Source: Paenibacillus sabinae T27 (GTDB taxonomy: Bacteria; Bacillota; Bacilli; Paenibacillales; Paenibacillaceae). Taken from it: a stretch of 64,000 bases of DNA. Location: the NCBI RefSeq assembly GCF_000612505.1, contig NZ_CP004078.1:2034001-2098000 (forward strand), written 5' to 3'. A program made the position numbers and the translations under genes. Positions 52,850-61,868 of the stretch are shown here, in pieces (the stretch's first letter is position 1; every line of letters begins with the position of its first letter). The notes under the pieces were generated by a model that saw nothing but the letters and a program-made list of their open reading frames with translations, made no database searches and was not told where the DNA came from.

Positions 52850-53449
52850 TCAAAGCGGGAACCCGTCTTGCAAATGCGCCAGGGATTCATCCAGTATCTC
52901 CAGAAAATCTTTTTCCGGGTGTTCGAAATAATATATTTGCGCAGAAATGACCAAGCCGATAACGGCAGCGGCCACATTTCGGACCTTCAGATCACCGGCG
53001 TCCAGTCCCGCGCGTTCGGCAATAATGCGGGCCAGCATCTCGGCAGTTCCGGTAATTTGGTGAATCATTGCGATGCGCAGCTCGGGTATGGACATGGCCA
53101 GCGAGACGCGTTCCCAAATATCATCGCGCTCCTCCTCGGGAATAAGCAGGAAGCCTTCGCGGACGGCATTCCGGAATGCCTGGATGACGTTCAACCCGGG
53201 AGGCTGGTTCCGATAAGTCTCGATCAGCAGCGGATCGTAGTCGTCCTCAAGCACAACGGCTTCTTTGGTCGCAAAATACCGGAAGAATGTGCTGGGCGAT
53301 ATTTCAGCGGCTTCGGCAATCTGTTCCACGGTGGTGGCCTGATAGCCCTGCTCTCGGAACAGCCGCATGGCGTTTTGCTGTATTGAGGCTCTCGTCTTGA
53401 TTTTCTTTCGTTCACGCAGTCCGACCTTTGGCCGAGTTAAATCAGGCAC
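52850..53449 (-). CDS. TetR-family transcriptional regulator
   Basis: This 199-residue repressor has a basic N-terminus and TetR helix-turn-helix (IQQNAMRLFREQGYQATTVEQIAEAAEISPSTFFRYF, residues 23-60), then a C-terminal ligand pocket with helices. GTG start with GGAGGG seven bases upstream. It is the second gene of a leftward unit; the efflux pump gene is upstream of it. It is the expected repressor of the pump, binding the dyad near the pump promoter. Confidence 0.92.
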   Translation of the reverse strand: MPDLTRPKVGLRERKKIKTRASIQQNAMRLFREQGYQATTVEQIAEAAEISPSTFFRYFATKEAVVLEDDYDPLLIETYRNQPPGLNVIQAFRNAVREGFLLIPEEERDDIWERVSLAMSIPELRIAMIHQITGTAEMLARIIAERAGLDAGDLKVRNVAAAVIGLVISAQIYYFEHPEKDFLEILDESLAHLQDGFPL

Positions 53450-53544
53450 GGCAATCCCTCCATCAACCCTTTTCAGCGAGACTCCGGTAGAGGGGCCCTC
53501 TCTTAGTGTACCTTTTTTCTCGGCTCATGGACAACCCTGCTTGA

Positions 53545-55065
53545 TCAGGCAAGCCCCGCCGGAGGCTGGACCGCTTGGTCCTTTCTTACGGCTTTCCGGG
53601 GAAGGAAGAGGAGGGCAAGCAGGAAGCTGACCGCAGCAATGCCTCCGCAAATCCACAGCATAGTATCCATCCCTTGGACAAAAGCTGACCGGACTTCAGC
53701 CAGCAGCGCATCGGACCCAGCCTGCCGCGCCGCCGCGGCTCCAGCGGATACGCTCTGCTTGATCGTGTCGGCGGTTTGGCTGCCCAGTCCGCCGAGCGCG
53801 AGATTGGCGCGATAGGTGGAGTTAAGCGCCGCCCCAAGCAGGGCTACTCCAACTGCGCCGCCGACTTGGCGCATCGCCATGATCAGGGCGGAACCGACAC
53901 CGCTGCGCTCCGCCGACAACTCGCCGAGCGCCGAGTCCATGGCGGTAGGCAGCACGAATCCAAGGCCGAGTCCGGATACGCTGATCCAGAAAGCGGCGAA
54001 TCCGTAGCTGGTATCCAAGCCGGTGGCCGTCCCCACGAGCAGCCCGGCCGTCATTAACGCAAAGCCTGCCGCGGCGGTGTACTTGGCCCCAAACCGCGGA
54101 ATAAGGGCCTGGGCCGCTTTCGCCCCGACGATAAGACCGCCGATCATGGGGAGCAGGCGAAGACCGGTACCCAAGGCGTCGGCTCCGTTCACGGCCTGAA
54201 AGTATTGGGGCATGACAAAGAGCAGACCAAACATGGCGAAGGAAACGGTGGTGGCCAGGATTGTGCCCCAAGTAAAGCTGGAAGACCGGAACAGGGACAA
54301 ATCGATCAGCGGGTGCTTCGTGCGGCGCTGCCACAGAATAAAGGCCGTCAAAATCAATGTTCCCGCAATGAGAGAGCCGAGCGTTCCCGTATTTCCCCAG
54401 CCGTGCTCACCGGCGCGGATCACTCCGTAGGTAATGCCGGTAAGACCCAGGCTGGAAGCGAGGACGCCGGGAATATCCAAGCGGGGACGCTCGGCGCTTC
54501 GGGATTCCGGCATGAGCAGCGTGACGGCGATCAAAGCGATCGCGATCAGCGGGAGGTTGAGCAGAAAGACGGAGCCCCAGCTGTAATGGTTCAGCAGCCA
54601 ACCGCCAAGGATGGGACCCAGAGGGATGCCGAGCATGTTGGCGCTGGCCCAGATGATCATGGCTTTCGTCCGTTCCTCGCCGGAGAACATAACAGGAAGC
54701 ACGGACATCGACAGCGGAATCAGAAATGCCGCGCCGAGGCCGAGCAGCGACCGCATGCCGATCATCATGGCGGGAGTGCCGGAGTAGGCGCAGGCGGCCG
54801 AAGCAGCCCCGAACAGGACAAGGGCGAGCAGAAGCAGCTTTTTTCGTCCGAAACGGTCGCCCAACATACCTGCAGGAAGCAGCATAGCCGCGAGCACAAG
54901 ATTATAGGAGTCCAGAATCCATTGCAGTTGGCTAGTGGATGCCTGCATATCCATGGCCAGAGTCGGCAGAGCCACATTCAGAACGGTCATATCCAGACCG
55001 ACAGCGAGCAAACCGAAGGTGAGCGCGAAGAGAACCCACCATTTTGATCTTGAAGAATCCGTCAT
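53545..55065 (-). CDS. DHA2-type multidrug efflux MFS transporter
   Basis: This 506-residue membrane protein has 14 predicted helices, typical of DHA2 (EmrB/QacA-type) proton-driven drug exporters. N-terminal FALTFGLLAVGLDMTVLNVALPTL (motif D1) and the MFS loop GMLGDRFGRKKLLLLAL are clear, as is the motif C region PLGPILGGWLL. ATG at 55065 has AAAGGTGG nine bases upstream; a longer frame lacks such a site. The promoter 40 bases upstream overlaps a dyad. TetR gene follows, 95 bases downstream, on the same strand. Substrates unknown. Confidence 0.92.
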   Translation of the reverse strand: MTDSSRSKWWVLFALTFGLLAVGLDMTVLNVALPTLAMDMQASTSQLQWILDSYNLVLAAMLLPAGMLGDRFGRKKLLLLALVLFGAASAACAYSGTPAMMIGMRSLLGLGAAFLIPLSMSVLPVMFSGEERTKAMIIWASANMLGIPLGPILGGWLLNHYSWGSVFLLNLPLIAIALIAVTLLMPESRSAERPRLDIPGVLASSLGLTGITYGVIRAGEHGWGNTGTLGSLIAGTLILTAFILWQRRTKHPLIDLSLFRSSSFTWGTILATTVSFAMFGLLFVMPQYFQAVNGADALGTGLRLLPMIGGLIVGAKAAQALIPRFGAKYTAAAGFALMTAGLLVGTATGLDTSYGFAAFWISVSGLGLGFVLPTAMDSALGELSAERSGVGSALIMAMRQVGGAVGVALLGAALNSTYRANLALGGLGSQTADTIKQSVSAGAAAARQAGSDALLAEVRSAFVQGMDTMLWICGGIAAVSFLLALLFLPRKAVRKDQAVQPPAGLA

Positions 55066-55105
55066 TTCGATAAACCACCTTTCAATAAATGAAGTTGATA
55101 ATGGC

Positions 55106-55134
55106 ATTCTATATAAAATGATAGTAACTGTCAA
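55106..55134 (-). promoter_or_regulatory. Sigma-A promoter of the efflux/TetR unit with overlapping operator
   Basis: On the minus strand TTGACA and TAGAAT are 17 bases apart. TGATAGT-A-ACTGTCA (plus strand 55119-55133), a 15-base dyad with one mismatch, overlaps the -35 box and spacer, the usual place for a TetR-type repressor. Confidence 0.7.
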
Positions 55135-55172
55135 ATTAAATTTAATGTCAAATTAACCGTCGTAATAGACAT

Positions 55173-55211
55173 AAAAAAACGGGTGTCAGGCCAAAAGGCA
55201 TGACACCCGTT
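55173..55211 (-). terminator. Terminator of the flavodiiron 2 operon
   Basis: On the minus strand AACGGGTGTCA pairs with TGACACCCGTT and is followed by seven T. It lies just after the stop of the Crp/Fnr-type gene. Confidence 0.88.
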
Positions 55212-55222
55212 CTCATTCATCG

Positions 55223-55930
55223 CTAATCCAAATATTTTTCCAAGGCTGCCGGATCTTTCAGAACCAACCGCTTGTTGCCGATGAGCTTGATCAGCTTCAG
55301 TTCCTCGAACCGGGCGAATTTTCGGCTGATCGTCTCCCGGGTTACACCGACATAATTGGCCATTTCTTCCCGGGACAGGGGGAGCTGTATGTCAAAGCCA
55401 CCATCCCGCTGCTTACCGTATTTGACACCCAGCTCCAGTATCATATGGGCGATCCGGATTTCCGGATCTTTGGTTGCAAGACTCTGCGCCAAATTTTCCG
55501 TATGGGCGAGACGCTGGGTAACGGCCTTCAACAGCCGGAGCGAAATATCCGGATTTTCGGTAATAATTGTCTCCATATCGGTCCGGGTCAGCTTGCAAAT
55601 AGCGGTATCCTGCAGCGCATAGGCACTGAAGTTGCTGAGCTCCCCGCCGCCAAAAATACTGAGCTCGCCAAAGAACTCGCCCGCTGTCAGTATGCGCAAA
55701 ATTTGCTCTTTCCCCTGGGGGGTCATTTTGGACAATTTCACATGGCCCTGGCGGATAATAAAGAGCGTATCCGAAGGCTGCTCCTCCAGAACCAGCGCTT
55801 GTCCCTTGTCATATTTCCGGTGTTTGATCATGGCCCCGATGCGGGACAAATCCTGATCAGTGAGCGCAGCAAAGATCGGTACCTTCCGGGTGCAGGGCTC
55901 AGCGGCGTATTGGCATGAATGCTTGTTCAT
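55223..55930 (-). CDS. Crp/Fnr-family transcriptional regulator
   Basis: This 235-residue regulator has an N-terminal cyclic-nucleotide-like sensor domain (VPIFAALTDQDLSRIGAMIKHRKY, then FFGELSIFGGG) and a C-terminal Crp-type winged helix (LPLSREEMANYVGVTRETISRKFARFEEL). The N-terminus has Cys6 and Cys13 (HSCQYAAEPC), which could hold a redox centre together with others, but the classical four-Cys Fnr arrangement is not complete. It is the last gene of the flavodiiron 2 operon, so a role in O2 or NO response is likely. Start ATG with a weak AGGAGTG site upstream. Confidence 0.9.
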   Translation of the reverse strand: MNKHSCQYAAEPCTRKVPIFAALTDQDLSRIGAMIKHRKYDKGQALVLEEQPSDTLFIIRQGHVKLSKMTPQGKEQILRILTAGEFFGELSIFGGGELSNFSAYALQDTAICKLTRTDMETIITENPDISLRLLKAVTQRLAHTENLAQSLATKDPEIRIAHMILELGVKYGKQRDGGFDIQLPLSREEMANYVGVTRETISRKFARFEELKLIKLIGNKRLVLKDPAALEKYLD

Positions 55931-55993
55931 CTCTCATCACTCCTGTTCTCACGGTCATGGCGCCGGTCTTTGCTTCATGCTGCAGACGCCGGT

Positions 55994-56167
55994 TTAAGCT
56001 TGAGCGCCTTCAACCGGCGCGAAATGGTCTTTATCCTCGCCGCAGACGGGGCAGACCCAATCTTCGGGCAGGTCCTCAAAAGCTGTTCCTGGAGCGACAT
56101 CCTCATCGGGGTCGCCGACCGCCGGATCGTATATATAACCGCAAGGCTCACAGATGTATTTTTTCAT
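55994..56167 (-). CDS. Rubredoxin
   Basis: This 57-residue iron protein carries electrons with a single FeCys4 centre. Both Cys pairs are intact: [11 protein letters not shown] and [13 protein letters not shown], with the usual conserved GDP-D--PGT and W. ATG at 56167 has GGAG nine bases upstream (the earlier ATG at 56176 overlaps that site). It is encoded between the FAD oxidoreductase and Crp-type genes in a leftward operon and should pass electrons to flavodiiron protein 2. Some relatives are fused to the flavodiiron protein; here they are separate. Confidence 0.96.
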   Translation of the reverse strand: MKKYICEPCGYIYDPAVGDPDEDVAPGTAFEDLPEDWVCPVCGEDKDHFAPVEGAQA

Positions 56168-56195
56168 CCTAATCATCTCCTGAATGTAAATTAAG

Positions 56196-57431
56196 TTAGG
56201 CGCTGCATGTCTTCCCGCTCAGTCTGGACTTCACTTCATCTATAACCGAGACTGCATCCATACCGGCAAGCGCGATACCTTCAAGCCCGATTCTTTGCTC
56301 GATGGCTTCCTTGTAAACGAGGGAGGCGGCTGCGCCTTCCCAGGAAATAGCGCCAACGATGGTGTTCCCTTTTATAAAAAGGGCTGTGTACACTCCGTTT
56401 TGCTCACCGGACAGCATGAGGTCACACCGGTCTTCATCGACGGTTCCGATGGAGAACAGCGAGATGCCGAAGGCGTTAAAAAGAGTGAGGGGCACCGCTT
56501 TGACGTAGACTTCCGGGTCGCCTGCCGCCATATTGAAGCCCGCCGTGCGGCCCTGTTCGAGCGCTCCTCCCCATAGCCCCTCCACATGTCCGTTCAGTTC
56601 GGCTACGTCACCGGCGGCATATATGCCCGCTACGCTCGTTTCCAGGCGGTCATTCACAACGATGCCGTTCCGGACCTCAATGTCCGTACCTTTGACGATA
56701 GACGTATTCGGCTGGATGCCAATGGAATAGACAGCATGATCGCAGGGAATTAGGGAGCCGTCTTCCAGCCGGATTCCCTGAACCGACCCGGTTCCCTCGA
56801 TAGCGGCAACGCCGGAATGCAGGCGAACCGTGACGCCGGAACGTTCCAGCTCCGACCGGAGGCGCTCCGAGGAATGGGGGTCGAGCTGACGGGCCATCAG
56901 CCGGGGAGAGGCTTCGATGACAGTTACGGCGTAACCGGCTTCACACAGCGCCCATGCCGTTTCCAGCCCCTGAACGCCTCCGCCGATGACGGCGACGCGG
57001 CTGCCGCTTGCGAGGCTGGACTTGAGCGTATCGGCATCCTTCATATCCCGGATCGAGTGAACCCCGGGAAGGCCGGCTCCCGGAACGGGGAGCGCGCGGT
57101 TCCGGGCACCCATACACAGGAGCAGCTTGCCGTATTCCCACGTTCTTCCATCCCCCGTCTCGACCTGGCAGAGATCCGGACGGATAGATACGGCGCGTGC
57201 TCCAGTGTGCACGGTTATCCGGTTGGCGAGATACCATTTTTCTTTTTTAATGAGCACCTTTTCACTGTGCAGGTCGGTGAACAAACCCTTAGTCAGCTTG
57301 ATCCGGTTGTAAGGAAGATGGTTCTCTTCGCCGAAAATAATGATTTCCGCCGCATCGTCACGGTCCCGGATCGCCTTTGCCGCATGAACGGCAGCCACGC
57401 CGCCGCCGATAATGACATAGGGCTTCGTCAT
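56196..57431 (-). CDS. NAD(P)H-dependent FAD oxidoreductase (rubredoxin reductase-like)
   Basis: This 411-residue enzyme has two dinucleotide-binding motifs: FAD site [17 protein letters not shown] at the start and NAD(P) site [17 protein letters not shown] near residue 145, plus [13 protein letters not shown] near the middle. The family includes NADH-rubredoxin reductase, NorW and the small-module domain of NirB. With rubredoxin and the flavodiiron protein in the same operon, it most probably gives electrons from NADH to rubredoxin. ATG at 57431 has AAGGAG eight bases upstream. It is 16 bases after the flavodiiron gene. Confidence 0.88.
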   Translation of the reverse strand: MTKPYVIIGGGVAAVHAAKAIRDRDDAAEIIIFGEENHLPYNRIKLTKGLFTDLHSEKVLIKKEKWYLANRITVHTGARAVSIRPDLCQVETGDGRTWEYGKLLLCMGARNRALPVPGAGLPGVHSIRDMKDADTLKSSLASGSRVAVIGGGVQGLETAWALCEAGYAVTVIEASPRLMARQLDPHSSERLRSELERSGVTVRLHSGVAAIEGTGSVQGIRLEDGSLIPCDHAVYSIGIQPNTSIVKGTDIEVRNGIVVNDRLETSVAGIYAAGDVAELNGHVEGLWGGALEQGRTAGFNMAAGDPEVYVKAVPLTLFNAFGISLFSIGTVDEDRCDLMLSGEQNGVYTALFIKGNTIVGAISWEGAAASLVYKEAIEQRIGLEGIALAGMDAVSVIDEVKSRLSGKTCSA

Positions 57432-57447
57432 ATTGGTACGCTCCTTC

Positions 57448-58683
57448 CTAAAATGAGTTAAGCAGCAGGTCTGAAACGAATTCCGCCGCATGTCTGATTT
57501 TTTGTTCTTTTTCGGGTTCTTTGGGCGAGAAGCGGACTCTTACCGGAAATTCCACATGAGTCATCCCTGTAGTCTTAATAACTTCTGAAGTGCTCTGCAC
57601 GTTCATGTTGGTTCCGTTCAAATAATCCTGGATAACCTCTATCGCTTCACCGCTCCATCCGTATGAGCCAAAGGCCGCAGCCAGCTTCCCTTCAAGGTTC
57701 ATCGACTGCATCTGCACAAGAACCGGCTCCAGGTTTCCGATCATATCCGCATACCGGGTGGAGCTGCCAACGAAGACGGCATCGGCTGCCGAGACGCTGG
57801 CCAGAATATCCGCCGCATCCGCTTTGTCGGCATCCCAGACCGCTGTCTCGATCCCGTTCTGCTGAAGGGAATCCTCCAGGATTTTAGCCATTTTCCGGGT
57901 ATTGTTTCTGATGGTGGTATAGACGATGGCCGCTTTTTTCCCTTGAGTCGTTTCACGGCTCAGCTCGGCGTACAGGTCGATATATTTACGCACTTCCTGA
58001 CGGAGGACGAATCCGTGGGAGGGAGCGATCATTTCAATGTCCAGATCCTTGACCGCTTCAATCAGCGTTCTTACATATCTGCGGTGCGGATGAATAATGG
58101 CCGTGTAATAGCCCTTGAAATCCTCGGTGATATCAAAGCCGGCTTCGTCAGCGAACAGGCGCTTCGCCGCGACATGCGTGCTGAAAATATCGCACGGGAA
58201 CAGGATTTTATCTTCGATGCAGTAGGTGATCATCGTTTCCGCGGTGTGAAGGTACGGCGTTTCTTTAAACAGCAGCGTCTTGCCGCCGATATCAAGCGTG
58301 TCTCCGTCTTTGACAACAAGGAAATTCCGGTTGTGAAGCTTGTACATTTCCTGCAGCTCCGGCACGGCGATTTCCGTACAGACGATAACGGCATTGACGG
58401 CCTTGCCCGCGAGAGCGGCCAGTCCGCCGGAGTGGTCGGGTTCGGTATGGTTGATGACAATATAATGAATGTCGAGCGGATCGATCATTTCAGCCAGGTG
58501 TTCCGCATATTCCCGTCCGAACTCCATATCCACGGTGTCGATGACGGTCGGCTTGCCCGTTTTTAACAAATAGGAATTGTAGGTTGTGCCCTTTGCCAGC
58601 ACGAGACGGTGGAACGGAACTTCACGGTCGTCTATTTTTCCGACCCAGTACGTGTTGTCGGCAATCTTGAGATTTGCAATCAT
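57448..58683 (-). CDS. Flavodiiron protein, FprA family (copy 2)
   Basis: This 411-residue protein has the diiron motif HTEPDH in INHTEPDHSGGLAAL (H-x-E-x-D-H complete) and other metal ligands in FPCDIFSTHV and PSHGFVL, with the flavodoxin domain (AAIVYTTIRNNTRKM, FVGSSTRYADM) at the C-terminus. It would reduce O2 to water and/or NO to N2O with electrons from the rubredoxin encoded downstream. GGAGG is upstream of the ATG. It is the first gene of a four-gene operon. The other copy (16.2 kb) differs in sequence and has no donor genes with it. Confidence 0.93.
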   Translation of the reverse strand: MIANLKIADNTYWVGKIDDREVPFHRLVLAKGTTYNSYLLKTGKPTVIDTVDMEFGREYAEHLAEMIDPLDIHYIVINHTEPDHSGGLAALAGKAVNAVIVCTEIAVPELQEMYKLHNRNFLVVKDGDTLDIGGKTLLFKETPYLHTAETMITYCIEDKILFPCDIFSTHVAAKRLFADEAGFDITEDFKGYYTAIIHPHRRYVRTLIEAVKDLDIEMIAPSHGFVLRQEVRKYIDLYAELSRETTQGKKAAIVYTTIRNNTRKMAKILEDSLQQNGIETAVWDADKADAADILASVSAADAVFVGSSTRYADMIGNLEPVLVQMQSMNLEGKLAAAFGSYGWSGEAIEVIQDYLNGTNMNVQSTSEVIKTTGMTHVEFPVRVRFSPKEPEKEQKIRHAAEFVSDLLLNSF

Positions 58684-58802
58684 ATGATATGACCTCCTGT
58701 AGGTTGATTGGTTGACCAGCAAATTCATTGTATCCGGGCAGCCGTTCAAAAAAGAGGATTTGAATCAAATTTTAAAAGTTTCAGGATGAGGCTTGCGTTT
58801 CT

Positions 58803-58825
58803 TTCATAGTTTTACTATACATGAA
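58803..58825. promoter_or_regulatory. Dyad in the flavodiiron 2 / radical SAM intergenic region
   Basis: ATAGT-TTT-ACTAT (58806-58818) is a perfect 13-base dyad, partly overlapped by wider arms TTCAT/ATGAA (58803-58825). It lies between the divergent genes, about 120 bases upstream of the flavodiiron start. A TATAAT box for the radical SAM gene is at 58889, with no good -35, which suggests an activator. Confidence 0.4.
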
Positions 58826-58957
58826 CGGTATTTGGAGGTAGTGCGCCCGATCACGATAAAAGTCACATATTCCGGAAGCGTAAACCGCTATAATCACTTA
58901 GGTTCAAGCATCGGGCCTTAGCCCGCAATCATTACTTCTCGGGAGGACCTAAAGAGC

Positions 58958-59905
58958 ATGACTTACAAATCACTTGAGCTTGTCAAACCGCAAACCTGGG
59001 AGCTGGAGGGGCTGGAAATCGGCGTCACGTCGAACTGCAACTTCCGCTGCGACTACTGCTGCGCTTACAACCGGAACGACGGGCAGGGCCTTGAAGGGAA
59101 AGAGATTATCCGCATTCTTGAAGAGCTTCCTTCTTTAAAAAGAGTCCGCCTGTCCGGCGGCGAGGTTACGCTGAAGTTCGACGATTGTCTGGAGGTTGTC
59201 ACCTACTGCGCTTCGAGAGGAATCCAGACGCAGCTTAACTCCAACGGCAGCCTGCTGAGCGCTTCGAGAATTGACAGACTTGCCAAAGCCGGACTGACGA
59301 CCATACATATTTCGTTTAATTTCACGAACGAGGATGAGTTCTCGCGCTATTACAACATCCATCCGACTGTGTACCGGAAGATCAGGGAGAATATTACGCA
59401 GTTCGCGAAGACGGACGTGGATACCGTGCTGGAAACGCTGCTGTTCAGCGAGACCGAGCACCGGATGCGGGAGATCAGCGAGCATGTCTACGACATGGGT
59501 GTCCGCACGCACGAAATCCAGAACAGCATCATTATGGACCACAGCGGCTGGAAATCAATTGCGGCCCGAGAAGCACTGAAAAATTCGGTCAACGATCTGA
59601 TCGCCCACAAAAAAGAGGATACCGTGCTGTACTTCACCTGCATGGACCGCTTTATGGAGGAACTGGGCTTCAGGGAGCAGCCCGGCGTATATTTTTCGCA
59701 CTGTATTGAAGGCAAGACCCAGCTGCATCTGCACGGCAACGGCGATATCCTGATCTCCGAATTATGCCATCCGGTTGTTATCGGAAACATCTATGAAGGA
59801 ACTTCGTTGAAGGATATTTATAATCCGATGCCGGCGGAGCTGGAACGCTTTCTGGAACGCCAGCCTTGTCCCGCCCGGGACGCGCTGTTTCCTCCGGGAA
59901 TCTAG
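58958..59905 (+). CDS. Orphan radical SAM protein
   Basis: This 315-residue enzyme binds a 4Fe-4S cluster with C27-x3-C31-x2-C34 in SNCNFRCDYCCAY and uses SAM to start radical chemistry. RVRLSGGEVTLKFDD contains the SAM-binding GGE motif, and a TIM barrel follows. The C-terminal part (SHCIEGKTQLHLHGNGDILISEL-C) has a GD--x-C pattern like SPASM/twitch auxiliary-cluster domains but with few cysteines, so an auxiliary cluster is uncertain. No precursor peptide or maturase partner is next to it. Its start has GGGAGGA upstream. Reaction unknown; the nearest relatives are MoaA/PqqE-type proteins. Confidence 0.82.
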   Translation: MTYKSLELVKPQTWELEGLEIGVTSNCNFRCDYCCAYNRNDGQGLEGKEIIRILEELPSLKRVRLSGGEVTLKFDDCLEVVTYCASRGIQTQLNSNGSLLSASRIDRLAKAGLTTIHISFNFTNEDEFSRYYNIHPTVYRKIRENITQFAKTDVDTVLETLLFSETEHRMREISEHVYDMGVRTHEIQNSIIMDHSGWKSIAAREALKNSVNDLIAHKKEDTVLYFTCMDRFMEELGFREQPGVYFSHCIEGKTQLHLHGNGDILISELCHPVVIGNIYEGTSLKDIYNPMPAELERFLERQPCPARDALFPPGI

Positions 59906-60013
59906 ACTTCAGCAGGCGTTCTTCGGACGATCCGGGAGCAAGGAGCGAAGGAGCGCCCGCAACCAGCCCTTTGACCATTAAAATGCACGACTGGCGAAAG
60001 GCCGGTCTGATCA

Positions 60014-60068
60014 GGCCGTCAGGGCCGTCTCCCCAAGCGAAGCGGGAGGCGGCCCTGACGCCGTTTTT
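60014..60068 (+). terminator. Strong terminator after the radical SAM gene
   Basis: GTCAGGGCCG pairs with CGGCCCTGAC, with an outer GGC/GCC extension, and five T follow. It lies about 110 bases past the stop. The rest of the 59906-60342 gap shows no gene; a purine-rich ribosome binding site (AAAGGGGAGG) ends it. Confidence 0.85.
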
Positions 60069-60342
60069 CCTGAGCTTAGGGCCGTCCTGTCTAAAATCTG
60101 TTATGATTTGAGTATTGGAAGCCGGACAGATCCGATAGGAAAGGCTGGCGCAGAGCCGCTTTCTCCTAATTATGGAAGTGGTTTCTTTGCTATGTGGCAA
60201 GGCGAAACCGCCGGTTGCGGGCCCCTGGATCATTCCCGAATATTTTATAAAGACGAAGCAGAAAATAGTGAATTTTATACTGAAGAGGGTCTGCTATGAT
60301 TGCAATGTAAGGGCATTCAATAACAGAAAGGGGAGGACAGAA

Positions 60343-61671
60343 TTGAAAAAGAAAACAAAATTGGCTATAAGCGCACTGCTTATCACCGGCCTGTTAGCCG
60401 GATGCGGAAATAGTGGAGGGGGCAACAGCTCGGCGGAGGGGAACTCTTCCGGGACAAAGAGCGAGAAGGTAACGCTGACCTTCTGGAGAAACTCCGGTAA
60501 TGACACAGAGAACGCGGCGTACGACAAACTGGTGGCTTCCTTCAATGAGAGTCATCCCGACATCAAGGTGGAGATGAGCCCGATCCCTTATGCGGATTAC
60601 GATACAAAGCTCAGAACATCCATCGCTTCGGGCAACCCGCCGGATATTATGGCGATTGACGCGCCGAACATGGCTTCCTACGCACAGGCGGGCGCTCTGC
60701 AGCCGCTGACGGAATATTTTAAAAAGGATGGCAATCTGGAAGATATTCCGGAGTCCACCATCAAAACGTATACTTACAAGAACGAGATTTACATGGCGCC
60801 ACTGACCGAATCTTCGATCGCCTTGTTCTATAACAAGAAGATGTTCGAAGCCAAAGGCATTCCGCTTCCTTCCAAGAATCCGGATGAGCCGATCACTTGG
60901 GATCAAGTGCTTGAAGCAGCTCAAAAGCTGAACGATCCGGGCAAAGGCGTCTACGGCATCGACCCGGCCCAAGGCTTCGGCAACGCGGGCGGAACGGCTT
61001 ACTTCAAGTATCCGATCATCTGGCAATTCGGCGGCGATATCATGAGCCCGGACGGAACGACCTCCAAAGGCTACCTGGATAAGCCGGAAACGAAAAAAGC
61101 GCTGCAATTCTTCTCGGATCTGTATAACAAGTCCAAGGTATCCTCTCTGGAATACCCACCGGACCCGTTCCCGAACAACCAGCTTGCCATGACGATCGAC
61201 GGCTCGTGGTCTCTTGGCAACTATGCCGATAAGTTCCCGAACTTCAAGCTTGGCGTCGATTACGACATCGCTCCGCTGCCTAAGGAAACGCAGCAGGCCG
61301 TAGCGAACGGAAGCTGGGCGCTGGCTGTGTCCGCGAAGAGCAAGAACCCGGAAGCCGCTTGGCAGTTCGTCAACTACGTTACCGGTGCCGAAGGCTCGAA
61401 GACCTACTGCTCGATGACCAAAGATATTCCGGCCCGCTACTCCGTAGCGAAGCAATTCCCGGAACTCAATGAATATCCGAAGAACATCTTTGTTGTACAG
61501 AACCAAAAATACGGCAGACCGCGTCCGATTACTCCGATCTTCCCGCAAATGTCCGAAGCGGTGAACAAGATGATCGAAGAAGTGACGATCAGCGGACGGA
61601 ACGTCGATGCCGCCGTTGCCGATGCCATCACCAAGATCGACAAGGCTTATGCCGACCTGCCGCAAAAATAA
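60343..61671 (+). CDS. Extracellular solute-binding lipoprotein (ABC sugar type)
   Basis: This 442-residue lipoprotein has a signal with a lipobox (LLITGLLAGCGN), a Gly/Ser/Asn linker and a family 1 solute-binding domain (VTLTFWRNSGND, AAYDKLVASFNESHPDIKVE, PPDIMAIDAPNMASYAQAGAL). It would bind an oligosaccharide or sugar alcohol outside the cell. I chose TTG at 60343 because AAAGGGGAGGA stands upstream and the protein then begins with a normal lysine-rich signal (MKKKTKLAISALL). No permease genes follow; a terminator and then a sensor kinase come next. Such binding proteins often bring the ligand to the neighbouring YesM-type kinase, which is suggested here. Confidence 0.9.
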   Translation: MKKKTKLAISALLITGLLAGCGNSGGGNSSAEGNSSGTKSEKVTLTFWRNSGNDTENAAYDKLVASFNESHPDIKVEMSPIPYADYDTKLRTSIASGNPPDIMAIDAPNMASYAQAGALQPLTEYFKKDGNLEDIPESTIKTYTYKNEIYMAPLTESSIALFYNKKMFEAKGIPLPSKNPDEPITWDQVLEAAQKLNDPGKGVYGIDPAQGFGNAGGTAYFKYPIIWQFGGDIMSPDGTTSKGYLDKPETKKALQFFSDLYNKSKVSSLEYPPDPFPNNQLAMTIDGSWSLGNYADKFPNFKLGVDYDIAPLPKETQQAVANGSWALAVSAKSKNPEAAWQFVNYVTGAEGSKTYCSMTKDIPARYSVAKQFPELNEYPKNIFVVQNQKYGRPRPITPIFPQMSEAVNKMIEEVTISGRNVDAAVADAITKIDKAYADLPQK

Positions 61672-61716
61672 CCGCCTTCCCGAAAGCAAGCGGGAGAGCA
61701 ACGAATAGGTTGGAGA

Positions 61717-61747
61717 AGAGGCGTCCGGAAATCCGGCCGTCTCTTTT
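61717..61747 (+). terminator. Terminator after the binding protein gene
   Basis: AGAGGCG-CCGG / CCGG-CGTCTCT stem (one mismatch, one G-U) with a 4-base loop, then four T. It suggests the kinase genes are a separate unit. Confidence 0.8.
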
Positions 61748-61868
61748 CGGACGTTGGGGCGGAAAGTAGATGAAACACATTTCTTTTTGGGTAAAAAGCG
61801 ACTATACTGATTAAAGTTTTCCGGTCCGTAAAGCAAGAAGCGGGGCCTTAGACAGGAGCTGTAACAAC

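Noticed and set aside
54205..55047. A 280-codon plus-strand frame opposite the efflux pump
   Set aside because: Gln/Arg/Gly-rich shadow of a membrane-protein gene; no ribosome binding site.
60394..61836. A 480-codon open frame on the minus strand opposite the solute-binding protein gene
   Set aside because: It lies over a gene with a clear signal peptide and family match, has no ribosome binding site and has an Arg/Val-rich composition typical of antisense frames in GC-rich genes.
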